Positions 12,301 through 24,300 of a stretch of 64,000 bases of DNA are shown in pieces. The notes below the pieces were generated by a model. That model was not told where the DNA came from. It saw only the letters and a list, made by a program, of their open reading frames with translations, and made no database searches. The position numbers were made by a program, and so were the translations under genes. The first letter of the stretch is position 1, and each line of letters opens with the position of its first letter. Source of the DNA: Malania oleifera (taxonomy: Eukaryota > Streptophyta > Magnoliopsida > Santalales > Ximeniaceae); assembly GCF_029873635.1 (NCBI RefSeq), contig NC_080423.1:103044991-103108990 (forward strand). Direction: 5' to 3'.

Positions 12301-15300
12301 CTTGTGATGCATGCATCTCTTCAACAATTCCCATTCTCTACCTTTAGATTTAGGAAGAGAAATAGAGATAGAGTACTAACAAAACAATAATGCAAGGGTG
12401 ACAAGAAACCATAGCAATCGAAGTTGATGGAATGTTGCGTACATTTGCATTTACCATTCCAAAAAGCAATAGAACAAAGGAGCATTTGTGAAGAAAACAA
12501 TGTAGGGAATTTCCCACCAAGAACAGAGGATGACATTCTATTGACAAAAGAGCTAGCGGTGAGCATAACATCACTCCAGAACACTTACGAACATGTACCC
12601 AATATAGTAAGGTACGAGTGACTTCAAGGATATGTCTACTTTTCCTTTTTGTAACCCTATCTTGTTGTGGAGTTTGGGGCACAAATGACTAATGAACAAT
12701 ACGAGACTAGGTCATAAGTATAGAATTGGGTACTTAAGTACTCCTTAGCATTATCACTATGAAGTGCCCGAACAGGAAAATCAAATTGAGTTTTTATTTG
12801 AAAACAAAAGGCACAAAAGGTAGAAATAACTTAGAACTATTATTTGTTAATTTAAGCCAAGTCATCCTTAAATAATCATCGACATAAGTTACAAAATATC
12901 AGGAGCCCAACTTTGACACTACTTGACTATGACCCAAATAGAATGAACTAACATGAAAAGTCTTGCTGCCCATTTATTGACTTGGGAAGCAAATGGAACA
13001 TGATGATACTTTCCAAATGACAAGACTCACACCCAATACTAGATGCAGAACTCAAATCGGAACTTTTTTTTTTTAACTTTTCTAATGAAGGATGACCAAA
13101 GCAATAACAGATTTAAAGGGATGTAGCAGCAGAAGTGCAGGCGATTGGAGGTAATGACTAAAAGTGGTAAATTCCACTAGCTGCACATCCTCCCCCAATT
13201 GTCTTCCATGTCTTTAAATCTTGAATGACAACAAAATGAGGAAAAAATGTGATTGAACAGTTCATGGATTTTCTATTCTCACTAATAGACATAACATTGA
13301 AGGGGAACTTGGGCATGTACAAAATAGAACAAAGAGAAATAGAGGAAGTGGGATTTACTGTCTTTATTCCCTTAACGAAAGAGGACCCATTGGCAAGGGT
13401 AATATGACTTAAGCTTTCAGAATACTAGAGAGTGGACAAGAAGTTAGTTAATAGACAGTGGCTAAATGTATATAATCCAAGGAGTAGTGGATGGCAAGCA
13501 AGCTATAGAGTTGCCCACTTGAGCAAGAGATGCAGTGGGAGGAAAAGCTTGTTGGATGCTTGCTACTACTAGCACTTGGAATACTCTTCTTTTGGCATAG
13601 ATACAGTACATTGCTCCCAAAGTATGGAATTTTGTGGTGGTTGTATTGGCAATGCGTGGCAGTCTATGGTCAAGATCCCAACATTGTTCAATCATTACCT
13701 TCTTGTCCACAATGAGTGCACTTGCCGGGGGCGGGGGGCGAGCTCTACCACATCCATCCCTTTCACCGTGATCACTTGAACCACCTTGAGAACTTTCGTG
13801 ACTGCTTGGTTGACACCCAAAATAACCTTGTGTTATGAAAGCAATCTTCTCAAAGTCGGGGGCTAAAACACCAGATGCAGGGACTAAGGAATGTGTGCTG
13901 GTGGAAGCATGAAGAACGCAAGAATGAACATCAGCAAATGATGACAACTCTACACTACCAAGGATCTCAGACTGGACTGCCTCAAACTTGCATTTCAAAC
14001 TCTTTAGGACCTGAAGAACTGTCATATGCTCCCTCTACTTTTGCATCTCACAAACATCGACAGTTATGGATTGCACAATGTGAAGCTCCTTACAAATGCG
14101 CTTCATTTATGCAAAATACTCTATAACACTCATGCATCTCCCTATTGTAACTGGAAGTACTCTAGGGATAGATCATACGTTCATGTAATTGTTTACTAGA
14201 ATATATGAGCTTGACATAATTTCAACTCTCTTTGCATAGATCTAGATGCACATCCCAATCAGGGTTCCACCAAGTTCCACAATAAGGAGACAGTCAATGC
14301 ATCTTTTGAATTCCTACTTCTTTCCTTTTGTCGTGAGAGGGCCCAGATTGGAACTTGTATTCAAATTTACCTAATCCTGTCAATAGATCTTGACAGCCTT
14401 AGACCACTGCACATAATTCTTTCGATTGTTATCTGTGGCAATGATGAAGGAACATACTTCTTGGGATTCATGGACTCCATACCAACACTCACAAATGAAT
14501 TCAATGATAAGCAAGGTTAAGAAACAGCTAGAACAACTGAAATGGCCTTGAACAATTGACAGACAAACTAATGTAGCATTGCCACAGCCCCAAGAAACTC
14601 ACAAACAACCACTGCCACAACCACAATAGACTTACCAATGACCCTAATGGTGCCAAACAACCATTAACAAAGTGTCACTAGGGAATGATAAAAAAATGTT
14701 GGGTATTTGAACAAAATACATGACTAACAACTTGATATTATGGTGTGTGGAAGTATTTAAGACATTTTGGAAGAAGTTAGAGCAAAAACAGGCCTGAAGA
14801 ACCTTTCATGCATGGGCATATGGGGTTGTGTGAAATTAGGTGTAATCCTAAGAGGGGGGGGGGGTGAATTGGGTATTTTTAAAATTCTAGGCCTTTAAGT
14901 CCTAATTTTAAAATCGCAACTACATACACTAGCTTGAAGATATTCAAATATCAGTATTACACAACTTAATAAATTCAAGTTAAGCTTATCTCAAGCAATT
15001 CAGTATTATCCAATCAATCTCAAGTGCAACAATTATTTAAAACATACACAATAAACAACTAATCAAGCGCAAGTAGAAATAAAAGTGAGATAAGGGAAGA
15101 GAGATGCAAACACCAAATTTTACGAGGTTCGGCCAACCCGGCCTACGTCCTCGCCTTGGGTAAACTACCCAAGGATTCCATTATACCGCTCCTTAACTTG
15201 GGACGGAGCTTTCCGTTACAATATGCTGCTTATAAGAGGCACAACTTCCTCCTTACAATCTACTACTTACAAGAGGCGTAGCTTCCTCCTTACAATCTGC

Positions 15301-18300
15301 TGCTTACAAGAGGCGTAGCTTCCTCCTCCCCGGTTCACAACCCGAACTGTACATACAATGGATAAATAAAAATTTTCGGATACACTCATATGCTTCTCAA
15401 CAAGCTAATGTGTACAAGTGAAATCCTAACCACTCTCTTAAGATATAACTTGAAGCTCAATGGAGTAAATGTGTTGATCTCAATATGATTTTTGTAATAA
15501 AAAAATATATGATCTTTGTATAAAGATATGTATGATGAGTTTCTCAAAAAGATCTAAATCCAATACGATAAATCTCCAAAAAATGATTTTCAAATAATAT
15601 GTATGTTGGAGATCTAAGGTTTGATTTCAAATAGATTTTGTAAAAACAAGAAAGTATGAAATCTTTGAATAAAAATATGAAAGTGAATACTTCAAAAATT
15701 TAAGCCCTAGTATAACCTTTTTCCCAAAAGATTTATCAAACAATGAATAAAACAACTAGGGTTCTTACTCTCAGTAAAATATTTAAATATAAGAATATGA
15801 GAGAAGAAAAAATTTGAAGATAAAGATTGAATGCCCAAAGAAAATATTTGTTTATCAAACCTCAATACCAAAGATGCTTGCAAGATATGTGAGTGAATTC
15901 CCTTTGAAAACTGAGAGAATGCCCAAAAGATGTCTGAATGTGATAAAGTGTAGGCAGAAGGTCTCAAAATTTGTTTCTAGGGTTTTTAGGATTGATATTT
16001 TTAAGTACTTTCGGCATCTAGACGGTTTCTGACCGTTGGATCATTGAAAAATATTTTAAGTAAAAAAAATCTGCTCGTTAAGTGCTGGAGCATCAGTCTA
16101 CCTGACAAACTCATCGACGAGTGGACACACTAGTCGACAAGTGTCCTTCACTCGATCGGCGACGAAACCAAGGGATTCGTCGACGAGTGGTTTGTCTGAG
16201 AAAGTTAGGGTCTCGGTATTTTCTCATCGACGGGAACATTCATTCGTTGACGAGTAGCCTTCATGCATTCGTCGACGAGGCCAGGGGACTAGTCCACGAG
16301 TTCCTTATTATTCAGCCCTATTAACCTTCTAAGATGTGGATCCAACCTAGAACAAGTGTATTGTTTCATGAAAAACATGCATCCTAGGGTCCTTCTATTG
16401 GTCATTTTGAGCTTCCAACTATATCTTATGAGACATGTAAATACAAACAACTAAATGCACATTACAATTTAAAAACTGGATTATCTTCATCCTTTTGCTT
16501 TTCTACTTCCATGGAATGAGCCAAGCCGTATGCGCTTCAAGTTCCTCATAGCTTCTATAGCATTCTTACCATCCGTGCATACTAAGTAATAATCCTGTTC
16601 AAAAGCTCAATGCATAGGTAAGATATTATGTGATTTGTCATTATCAAAATAGGATTGGACTCATAGAGTCAACAGGTTGGAGCTTCCTACTATCGGCTGG
16701 CACATGGGGCTTCCTCCGGCAATGAGATTTCACATCTGTATGGATCCAAAGGTTCTGTGGCTAGTTATGGGGTTGGTTTTGCAAAATTTGAAGGGGTTCT
16801 TGAGATTCTTAAAAAGCAGCAACATCCAGAAAATTTTCAGGCAATTGTCATGTTTTCTTGTGTATCCTGGACTCATTTTTCTGACCTCTAATTGTGTGGT
16901 TAATCCTCCTATAATGGCTGGTTTGCATAGGAAGATTAGGTTTATTGGCAGTGGCTATGCATTTTGGGTTTAGGTTGGATCTTGCTTTGGTACCATGTTG
17001 AAGTATTGTGTAAATTGGAAGACCTGATCACAACAATAGGTCTCTCCTTCTATTTTTAATATATGTCATGTACATGAAAATGACCATAATACCCTTACTA
17101 ACTCACCCTAACTAACATAATAATAACACTAAATGACCAAAAACCGCAACAAATATATTCAAATTGTACCTTCAATTTTTTACCAATGTTTTGTACCAAT
17201 GTTACCTAGAATGTGGAATGTTCTGGTTTGTGGAACGAAACAGGATCATGATATGGCACATGCTATGTGGAATATTAGGGGTATACATAAGTAGATATAT
17301 TGGTGAAAAAAGTGAAATGGCATTTGTATATTTTGGAGAGGATGTTGAGGTGTATCTAGATGTAGAAGAGATCTTCTGTTGAGAAATAGATTAATAATGG
17401 TAAAAATAGAATTAAAATGTCATGATTCCCTACTTTTAACTAACAATAAATTATGTTATGTTAAAAATATTGAATTAAAATCTTGGATCGTTAGATTTAG
17501 CATTCGGGAACGAAAATGTTCCATGTTTTGGAATGTTCGCACGAATACGTGGTTCGCTAGGGTGCTAGCTTTTTCTGGTAACTCTGGTTTGTACCTTATT
17601 TTGTTTACCTCTGGTTCCAATTATTTCTCAATTTGCTTCTTTTCCAACTTCCAAGGTTCTTACTTACGTGATAGATTATCATATGTGCATAGGCTCAGCC
17701 GAGTACAGAAGAGTTACCCACTAAGCATCAAGGCGTGCTAAAAGAAAGTGCCCAATATTCTATTGGTCTACTAGGAGAAAGTGAAATTCCCCTAGTAAAT
17801 GAGATGCCTGATGATTCTCTCAATATCCATGTGGATGAGGCATCAAAAGAGTCAGCAGAACTAGCTGAAGCATGCAACGGAAATATTTTTTTAAGAAGGT
17901 ATTTTTTAAGTGATGAATGCACTAATATTTATTTCACGTGGGATTCAACTTTTTCATGATTTTCCTGTCTTGCAGATTTAGTGTAGAGGATCGAGGGATC
18001 GTTTCTAACTTATTTCATCTATGGGCCAAGAAGCAAGCATTTCAAGACCCTAGAAGGTTGCTTGACAAGGTAAATAATTGGTTGCGGAATTTCTTTTTTA
18101 AAATTTTATTTTTACTTCTGCAATTCAACTATTTACACTTTAATTTCCAGATTTCATCTCATGCAATTTAACATTTAATTTATATAAAAAGAGAGCCTTT
18201 TCTTGTGATGTAATACTTAATGCTTAATTACTTTTGCTTCTAATTTACTGGATGCAATTTAACTTTTTTTTTTAAACAAAGAAATTTATTAGAGAGAGAA

Positions 18301-21300
18301 AAAGAGTAGTGCAAGAAGAAAGAAAGAAAACAGGGAGGATAAGATATCCTCCCAAATCAAAAGAAGGAAAAAAAAAAATAATAATAGTAATAATAATAAT
18401 AATTACAGAATAGCTGTACTGGAGCAAAGCAACGCAGTCCTGCCGTGAGTCTACCATAGGTAAATGCCGAAAGAAACTATTCGCCAAAAGTCAGAATGAG
18501 CAAGGAACACTACTCTATTCCAAAAAAAAAATTAAGAGAAATGCCTCTCTGCAATCCATACACACCTAAAGATAGCCATAATCAAACACAGCCACAAAGC
18601 CTCTTTATTTCGCCTTCCTAAAACCCCCAATAATCATAGCAAACAGTGTCTTCAAGTAGGAAAGGCGCAACCAACTCTCTTCAAAAATACTAAACTACTT
18701 GCTCCAGAAGGTCCAAGAGAAATGACAATGAATGAACAAGTGTGAACAAAGGACAAACATCAGGCAATATGGACTTATTAGGTCTTCATTTCAGGAGTCA
18801 TTAGTATTAAACGTTTCCAACATTGCTGTCCACATAAAGGCCTTACTTAGAAGGAACTTTAGCCTTCCAAATCAAAGAGCGAGGGGCAACAGGAGTAGGC
18901 ATTAGGAACACTTGTCAATTGAGAAAGGAAAGATTTACAAGAAGCATGCCCGAAAGAGTCTAAACCCCAAACTCTTTTATCACTTGCCAGTTGGTAACCA
19001 GGAACTGAAAGAACAAAGAATGTTGATCAAAGGGTCAAACTTGTTAGCCTCTCTTATTAAGGCTCTTTACAAAATCCCAAGAGTACCCACTCTGTTTCCA
19101 GATGAAGAAAGCAGAAATAGGGATGCCATGAAAATAAGACAAGCAAAAGAGACGAGGATATATGATAGCCAAAGAAGCCTCCCCAGTCTTTCCCCATTAT
19201 CAACACTATACTAAACACGCTATGACAACCCCTGGAGTGAAAAAAGCTCCTTTTACCCATCCAACGTCAAAGCAACTCTCTTGAAAACTGGGTCTTAAAA
19301 AGAATCAGCAGTATGGTTACCACCTAAGGGTGCCCTAAATAAGTAATGAGTCAACTCAAAGCACCACAACCAGCTAACCTAACAAAAAGACTCAAATTAG
19401 GGAAGTTAATTCTAAGACTGGTCACTTTTTCTGACAGCTGCAAAATTGTTAACATATTTGAGAAACCAATGTTTTAAAAGGCGAAGATGTAAGGCGAGGC
19501 ATGTTAGCCCTTAATAGGTGAGGCATAAGCCTTAAGGCTTTAGGGATTTACAGGTGTATGCCTTATGAGAATTTATTTTTTAGATTAAAAACATGTAAAT
19601 TTAATGTAAAAAAATCATATATAATTTGTTAATTACTTGTTGGCCATTCAAAAATTGCTAACTTGAGTTCATTATATAAATCATGACAAGAGATAGCTTT
19701 AACAATACGAAGTTCAAATTATTTTTTCAGGATCTAAGATGCAAATCTCAATTATTTTGGAAAGGTTGAGGTTCAAGAGTTTTAGCAATCAACTTATATT
19801 ATGACATTCCTTTTGTATAAATATGGAGTTAAATTTTCTAGCTAAATCTAACTTGAGAATCACAGATCCAAAATGTGTATGCCTCAACTAAAAAGGCGCG
19901 AAAAGCATTCCTTTTGTACAAATGCGTAAGCCTCAGCATGTAATGCGTTAGCCAATCTATTCGGTATTTTAGATTGAACCTCGAGGCAATTTAGGCATGC
20001 CTTGCCTGAGAACAGGAAAAAGCTGAACAATAGGCACCTCTAATCCATTTCCTCCATCTCACTCCAAACCCTTTTTTTGTCCATCACTCTATCCAAGAAA
20101 TCCAAACACGCATGATCATAATCTTTTTCAAATTCCAATTTCAAAACTGAACTCCCTTTATTTTTTCTCACGGCATCTTCAACAACCTCATTTGCTACCA
20201 GAGCTCCATCTAAAATCTATCACCAATGAATGCACTTGGACCATCAGAAATAGCATCCAACAAGACGCCTGCCCTTAGATAAAACTTTGATAAGGATCTT
20301 ATGCACACTGGTCACTAGGCTAATTGGCCTGACATCCTTGCCTCTAGTAGCACAATCTTTTTTAGGCACAAGGGTAATAAAATTCGAATTATCTCCTACC
20401 TACAATCACGTTATGAAAAGATCTTCCTACAAAAGATCCTGTTAAGCTTGATATACATTGTTGGCCCACAACCTGAACAACTTAAGATTGTAGGTGAAGT
20501 GGTAACCTAACATGGTATTATAGCTGGTTACCAGGAGGGTCCCGGGTTCTAGTCCTGTTACCCACATTTATTGTGTGGTGTTTTAAAAATTATCATATTC
20601 CCTGTAATGGGTGTTATTTATCACGTATACATCTCTTCACACACTATCGAGCTGCACGTGCGGGAAAGTGTTAAAGCTTGATATACGGTGTTAGACCACA
20701 AACTAACAGCTTAAGCCTTTAGGTAAAGGGGTCATGTAACAGATCCCAACCATGCGGAAAAAATGCCATTGTAAACCCATCCTGCTGAGGGGTCCTCTCT
20801 CTGCCCCTTTCAAATGCTGTACCTCCAATCTCCACCTTGCCTCTCTAACCACTCCGCTTTCTCTATTGGAACAGGGCACCATTCCAACCCCCAATCATTG
20901 CCCCGTGTCCATCCTCAGAAAAAACAAAAAAAAAGGGTTCCTATAAAAATCAGTAATCATACCAGCAATACAATCAGGGTCCCTTGTAATCACACCCCTA
21001 TCTCTAATTCTTTTATAAAATTTCTACTCCCACTCACCACCTGATGGACGAATCTCACATTACAGTCTCTGTCCTACCAATTAACCTCTTCCCTCAGAAG
21101 AATGTGCTTAAATTCAGTAGTTCAATCCTTCTACCCACAAAATCTTCTGCGAGAGGTTCCTCCTCAGCTAACTGATCTATAGCATGTAGTTACTGCAAAA
21201 TATTTCTTTTCCTGGAATGCACTTCACTAAAATCCTTCCAAATTCTAAGTTTATCTTTCAAAAACTCCAGCTGTCACTGATAAAAGCCATCCCAACCATC

Positions 21301-24300
21301 CACAGTACATTCATCCCACCACTCCTCATCCAGCCTCAGAAAGTTGTGACATGTCAGCCACATATTTCAAAGCGGAAATAAATTGGGCCCCACTTCATGT
21401 GATTGGATTCAAGCACAAAAAGAAAGTGATCAGAAATCACTGTAGGAAGTGCTTCTTGAATAAGGTTATGAAAATCGTCCTCCCAAACTGTTCGTCAATC
21501 CTAGTAGCTACTACCTATTACCAGCAGCAGACAGGGTAAATTGAGCATTACAAATAGGAATAATCCCTTAATCACAATATCTAGTGAAAGGGTCAAACTC
21601 CTCATTATTAGTGGATCTAATAACGTGGTCATTTCCTAGACACCAAGTAGGAGAACACAAAACATAAACCGCTGCAAGCTCATCCCATTAGAAACCCCTC
21701 AACCAAGGACCATTAGGGCCATTTACTAAAGTCATCCGCTGCTGCTCATTACCCTCAATGGCTAAATAAATAGACGTAGAAAGAAGCCTAGCAACATCCA
21801 GCTTGCATGCAAACCTCGTGGCCTGAATAACCAAAACGCCACCCAAGGATCCTGTAGAAGCTAACAACTTCCAATCCATAACCTAGAATCCCAAAGACTC
21901 CCAACGAGAGTCTCTGCAACATGACAATGTCAGGGAAAACTTGGTCTTACAATGTTTCCTCATACTCCCAAACCCCTAAATCCAATTCAACAACTTCATC
22001 TTGACAACTTACTAACCCCACCTCTCTTACCCTCCCGTCTCCAAAAATTTGATTGTACAGTCAAATTTTTGCAGTTTCTTTTCGACTTTTTTTGTTCCAT
22101 CGTACGTTCTATTGGACAAAACAATCTTCAAAGTCTGACCTATAGGGTTAACTAACTTGCAACAATAGCTCCTGTGGATCTCGGTTCTCTCTTTCATCCC
22201 CCAGCGGATCTATGGTCATGGTCCTCATGAATAATTTTTCATTTATGACATTAACAGGTGTTGGCAGAATGTCTTTGTCAAGGTGATACACTCATTTTGG
22301 ATGCCTTGGGTTTCATGCCCAGTGTTAGGAACAAGGCAATTATTTAATGGAAGTAGAGTATTGTAATTAGAATTTTCTGAAGGAGATTAAGAGCCAAGGT
22401 TTCTCCAGCCAAAATCTCTTGGGCATTGCAATCCCAGAAAAGAACCCTACCATGTTGCTCAGGTACAGAAGCAATAACAAGATCTGCCCCCTAGATGCAG
22501 TTTCCATTGATAGAATGACAGGTCTCTCGATCAGAAAAAATGTCTGAATCAGCCGAATTCACTCTAGGAGGCATATTTAGATACTCGTCCTTGGAACCTC
22601 ATGTTCACGAATCTCTTCCAGCAGCAGATGGGTCTCTTCCTCAAATAGCTTTTACTAATCTGGTTCAGAAAGGTCATCTTCCTACAGCTAATCAGCCATA
22701 TCCACTAACTGTCAGTCCTCCTGCTGGAATATTGCCTCATTCATATCAACCTTATAAGAACCATCAGCCCTCTCCCAACTCTTAGCCTTATCTGAAAACT
22801 CGAGGTTTTCAACTTGGAGAGTCCTTTGAAACCGTATTTGCATTGCATTCCCTATTGCTAGATCCCTATTTAGTGCAACTCTGTTACTGATTTCGATTTG
22901 CCATTAGTGGCATCTCCATTAATGGCAATCCTTCCTTCTGCTGCTAATTCTCCTCCTTCAGACTCTCTGGCCTCACTAACCTCGTGGATGGCCTCATTAG
23001 TTCCCTGTGTCATAAGTTGGGAGTGGTATTAGGGTTGGTTTGGGCGTGGACACAACCTTGAGTCTTTGTCTGGATGCTGGCTATGGCAGGAATTATGTCC
23101 AAGACATGTATCTAAGGATTGGGTTGCCTGAACTGCCATTCTTCCTCCTGTTTTCATTGGTAGCTCCACTCTAAACTTGGTTTTGTAATTCTAGGTTGGA
23201 CCTCATCCAAACTATTAATCCTTTAGGATTTAATGGTCTCTTATCATTCTGCATTAAACTCTATCTCTTTCCTTTTTGTTGAGAGCCCCCAAAGGAGCAC
23301 CCACATCTATGACCTAATAGCCGCCAAGGGGGCATGAGAGCTGCCGGAAGCTTTCCCAACTCCTTCCCCATGAGTTCAAGGTAATTCAAACCCTGCATCT
23401 TCCCTTTGGGAGGCAAGTGATGCACCACTCAGCCAAAGTCCTGGTGCTAAGTTTGTTCTTTTCTATTAACTATGAACTAGTTGTCATTGTTACTTGATAA
23501 AATTTTTACTATTTTTGGTTTTACTTCTTCCACTCCTAAGCAAGTATGAGTTCTAATCAGTTTGAGTTTTTCTTTGATTGCATCTTATTTCCAGGTTGGC
23601 TTTGTGATTGATGAGCGTTTAACAATCAAGAAATACAAGCATAAGGTATTAAAATGTGTGCATTTATTTTGAATCAGTTTCTATTTCTTCTTCTTTGCTT
23701 TCAAAATTTGCACTGGTTCCTTTCAATAGCAGCAATCATTGTGTTCTTGGCTGTGCAAAAAGATTATGAGGCCAGGTTGGCGTCTTGTGATGTTGGCAGG
23801 TAGCCAAAATGTGCCGCCGTATTTATTCAATTAACTTTCTCTACTTTAATTATCTCATTCTGGTTGCATGAAGTTGGTTTGTGATTTCTCTGTGTGTCTC
23901 TGTGCATGCGCTTTGGGGGTGGATGGGGGGAGGTTGGAGTTGATATGGTCCAAACCTTTGTTTTTGCATGAAGTGGCTATTCTCAACTCTTAATGCTTGA
24001 ATTTTAGTACAGCGCATTCTCACTCGAGAGTTAAACACATGAAGAACTTAATGTTTCATTTCTTACATATGATATGTTACAACATATAGATGTTGCAATA
24101 CTTAAAACGTATTGATATGAGCTTGGATCCCCTACCTGCTCATAAATTCAGACCCAAATCCAGAAGACATAAAATCACTGAAAAAAACAGGGTATAGGTC
24201 AAGGTTTATGAATTCTTGTACTGATTTCTGCCAGTTGATGCTCTATCCAGGAGGGGATTCACTCGGTGTGTGCGTGTACTATCTTGATGCTTGTGACTTG

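Larger units (their letters stand above)
14829..16674. mobile_element. Solo LTR (1,846 bp) nested in copia A
   Basis: Begins TGTGAAATTAGG and ends GAGTCAACA, flanked by a perfect 5-bp duplication GGTTG (14824-14828 and 16675-16679). No primer site, purine tract or coding sequence is present, so it behaves as a solo LTR left by recombination between the two ends of a full element. It carries a poly-G run near 14853, three 37-bp tandem repeats, and a block rich in CGTCGACG. The superfamily cannot be told from an LTR alone; the 5-bp duplication fits either copia or gypsy. Confidence 0.8.
10729..17151 (-). mobile_element. Ty1/copia retrotransposon A, reverse orientation
   Basis: Related LTRs lie at 10729-10897 (3' LTR) and 16996-17151 (5' LTR), both starting TGTTGAAGTA on the + strand and ending in CA. 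Inside them are the reverse complements of a purine tract (CTCCCCCTCAA, 10898-10908) and of an initiator-Met-tRNA-type primer site (GCTTTGGTACCA, 16984-16995). Flanks AAAAT and AATAT agree at 4 of 5 bases. The LTRs differ at well over 10% of positions, so this is an old copy. It lies in the 8-kb helicase intron, antisense to the gene, and its leader is interrupted by the solo LTR at 14829-16674. LTR, gag and leader resemble the elements at 38925-43981 and 48504-50477. Confidence 0.87.
20440..20741 (+). mobile_element. TRIM (terminal-repeat retrotransposon in miniature)
   Basis: A 302-bp element with 73-bp direct terminal repeats at 20440-20512 and 20669-20741, each beginning TGTTA and ending TAACA. 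TGGTATTATAGCTGG follows the left repeat and is close to the initiator-Met-tRNA primer site TGGTATCAGAGC. The purine tract GCGGGAAAG precedes the right repeat. A perfect 5-bp duplication GATCC flanks it (20435-20439 and 20742-20746). There is no coding capacity, so it depends on proteins of another LTR element. It is inserted in the LINE remnant. Confidence 0.93.
18263..23050 (-). pseudogene. Degenerate L1-type LINE, reverse orientation
   Basis: Read on the minus strand, landmarks of a plant LINE appear in order. An ORF1-like region is at about 23050-22200. An endonuclease segment follows at about 21960-21330 ([23 protein letters not shown]-like end). The start of RT is at about 20440-20230 (LVPKKD then VRPISLVTS). 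After more decayed RT and a tail region comes an A-run, visible as T's at 18263-18273 on the + strand. Stops and frameshifts are everywhere. The TRIM at 20440-20741 and the repeat at about 19468-20020 interrupt it. It occupies most of the 5.5-kb helicase intron, antisense to the gene. The 5' limit is approximate. Confidence 0.72.

Noticed and set aside
16110..16300. CRISPR-like array
   Set aside because: The repeated unit is a 10-12-base palindrome with irregular spacing inside an LTR of a plant genome; no uniform spacers and no cas genes.
17379..17741. 120-residue open frame overlapping the fourth helicase exon
   Set aside because: It is in a different frame from the exon, which reads conserved helicase sequence across the same bases.
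20513..20600. tRNA gene or SINE suggested by GGTTCTAGTCC
   Set aside because: The B-box-like word lies in the interior of the TRIM; no cloverleaf can be formed, and the terminal repeats and duplication explain the element better.
22540..22785. 81-residue open frame as a gene
   Set aside because: It lies antisense to LINE ORF1-like sequence and has no independent support.
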